Source of the DNA: Karalla daura
Lineage: Eukaryota; Chordata; Actinopteri; Chaetodontiformes; Leiognathidae
Length of the DNA stretch: 64,000 nt
Assembly: GCA_029224185.1 (NCBI GenBank)
Contig: CM055192.1
Span: 16,374,739-16,438,738 of the forward strand
Direction of reading: 5' to 3'
Below are positions 63,832 through 64,000 of the stretch, in pieces. The notes under the pieces are model-generated. The model saw only the letters and a list, made by a program, of their open reading frames with translations, did not search any database and was not told the origin of the DNA. Position numbers and translations under genes: made by a program. Numbering within the stretch: the first letter of the stretch is position 1; each line of letters opens with the position of its first letter.

Positions 63832-64000
63832 ATGGAGCGAGCGCAGATTCAGATGAGGGACAGGCGAGACCCCCGGCCCTCAGTCACAGCAGCCGAGGAG
63901 CTTCCAGCCCTGGAGATTAACACTCCTCAGTGAGAGGGAGGGGAAGCAGTCCGACACATGCACACAGAGATAAAACATCTGGCCTGTCTCCACTAAATAT

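Overview
The window is vertebrate nuclear DNA, almost certainly from a ray-finned (teleost) fish. Genes are split by GT-AG introns, CA/GA/CTAT microsatellites are dense, and the readable proteins are fish-like versions of vertebrate families. There are no operons, ribosome binding sites, CRISPR arrays, rRNA genes or recognisable tRNA genes. Four of the five genes match, in order, the neighbourhood I know from human chromosome 22q12 (EMID1 - RHBDD3 - EWSR1 - GAS2L1), so this is a conserved syntenic block.

Layout, left to right. (1) 1-16613, minus strand: gas2l1, with a calponin-homology exon at 15897-16613, two GAR-domain exons (6900-7007, 2964-3060) and Ser/Pro/Arg-rich tail exons (1867-2131 and 1-~277). 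It has very long introns and its 3' end lies off the left edge. (2) 16614-21030: intergenic, with purine-rich arrays and a long CTAT tetranucleotide repeat. (3) 21373-28544, minus strand: a complete 15-exon ewsr1 (602 residues: SYGQ-rich activation domain, RGG, RRM, RanBP2 zinc finger, RGG, C-terminal NLS). (4) 29735-31570, minus strand: an intact two-exon PIF/Harbinger-type (HARBI1-like) DDE nuclease gene, apparently undescribed at this position. (5) 32402-34056, plus strand: a complete five-exon rhbdd3 (rhomboid plus UBA domain), head-to-head with the Harbinger-like gene. (6) 35663-46155, minus strand: the collagen and C-terminal part of emid1, 14 exons including two tandem, phase-matched alternatives for the C-terminal coiled coil. 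(7) 46156-64000: about 17.8 kb of repeat-rich sequence with no exon I can recognise. It is probably a long emid1 intron, with the EMI-domain and signal-peptide exons off the right edge.

The genes do not form a pathway. They encode a cytoskeletal crosslinker, an RNA-binding co-regulator, a transposase-derived protein, a membrane rhomboid and an extracellular-matrix protein. The most notable observations are the mutually exclusive coiled-coil exons of emid1, a probable U12-type intron in rhbdd3, retention of the Ser/His rhomboid dyad in this fish Rhbdd3, the Harbinger-like gene with a hydrophobic first exon, the outlier intron 7 of ewsr1, and an unresolved reading-phase gap near the 3' end of gas2l1. 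Exon coordinates were derived by hand from splice consensus, reading phase and remembered family sequence. No database search was possible.
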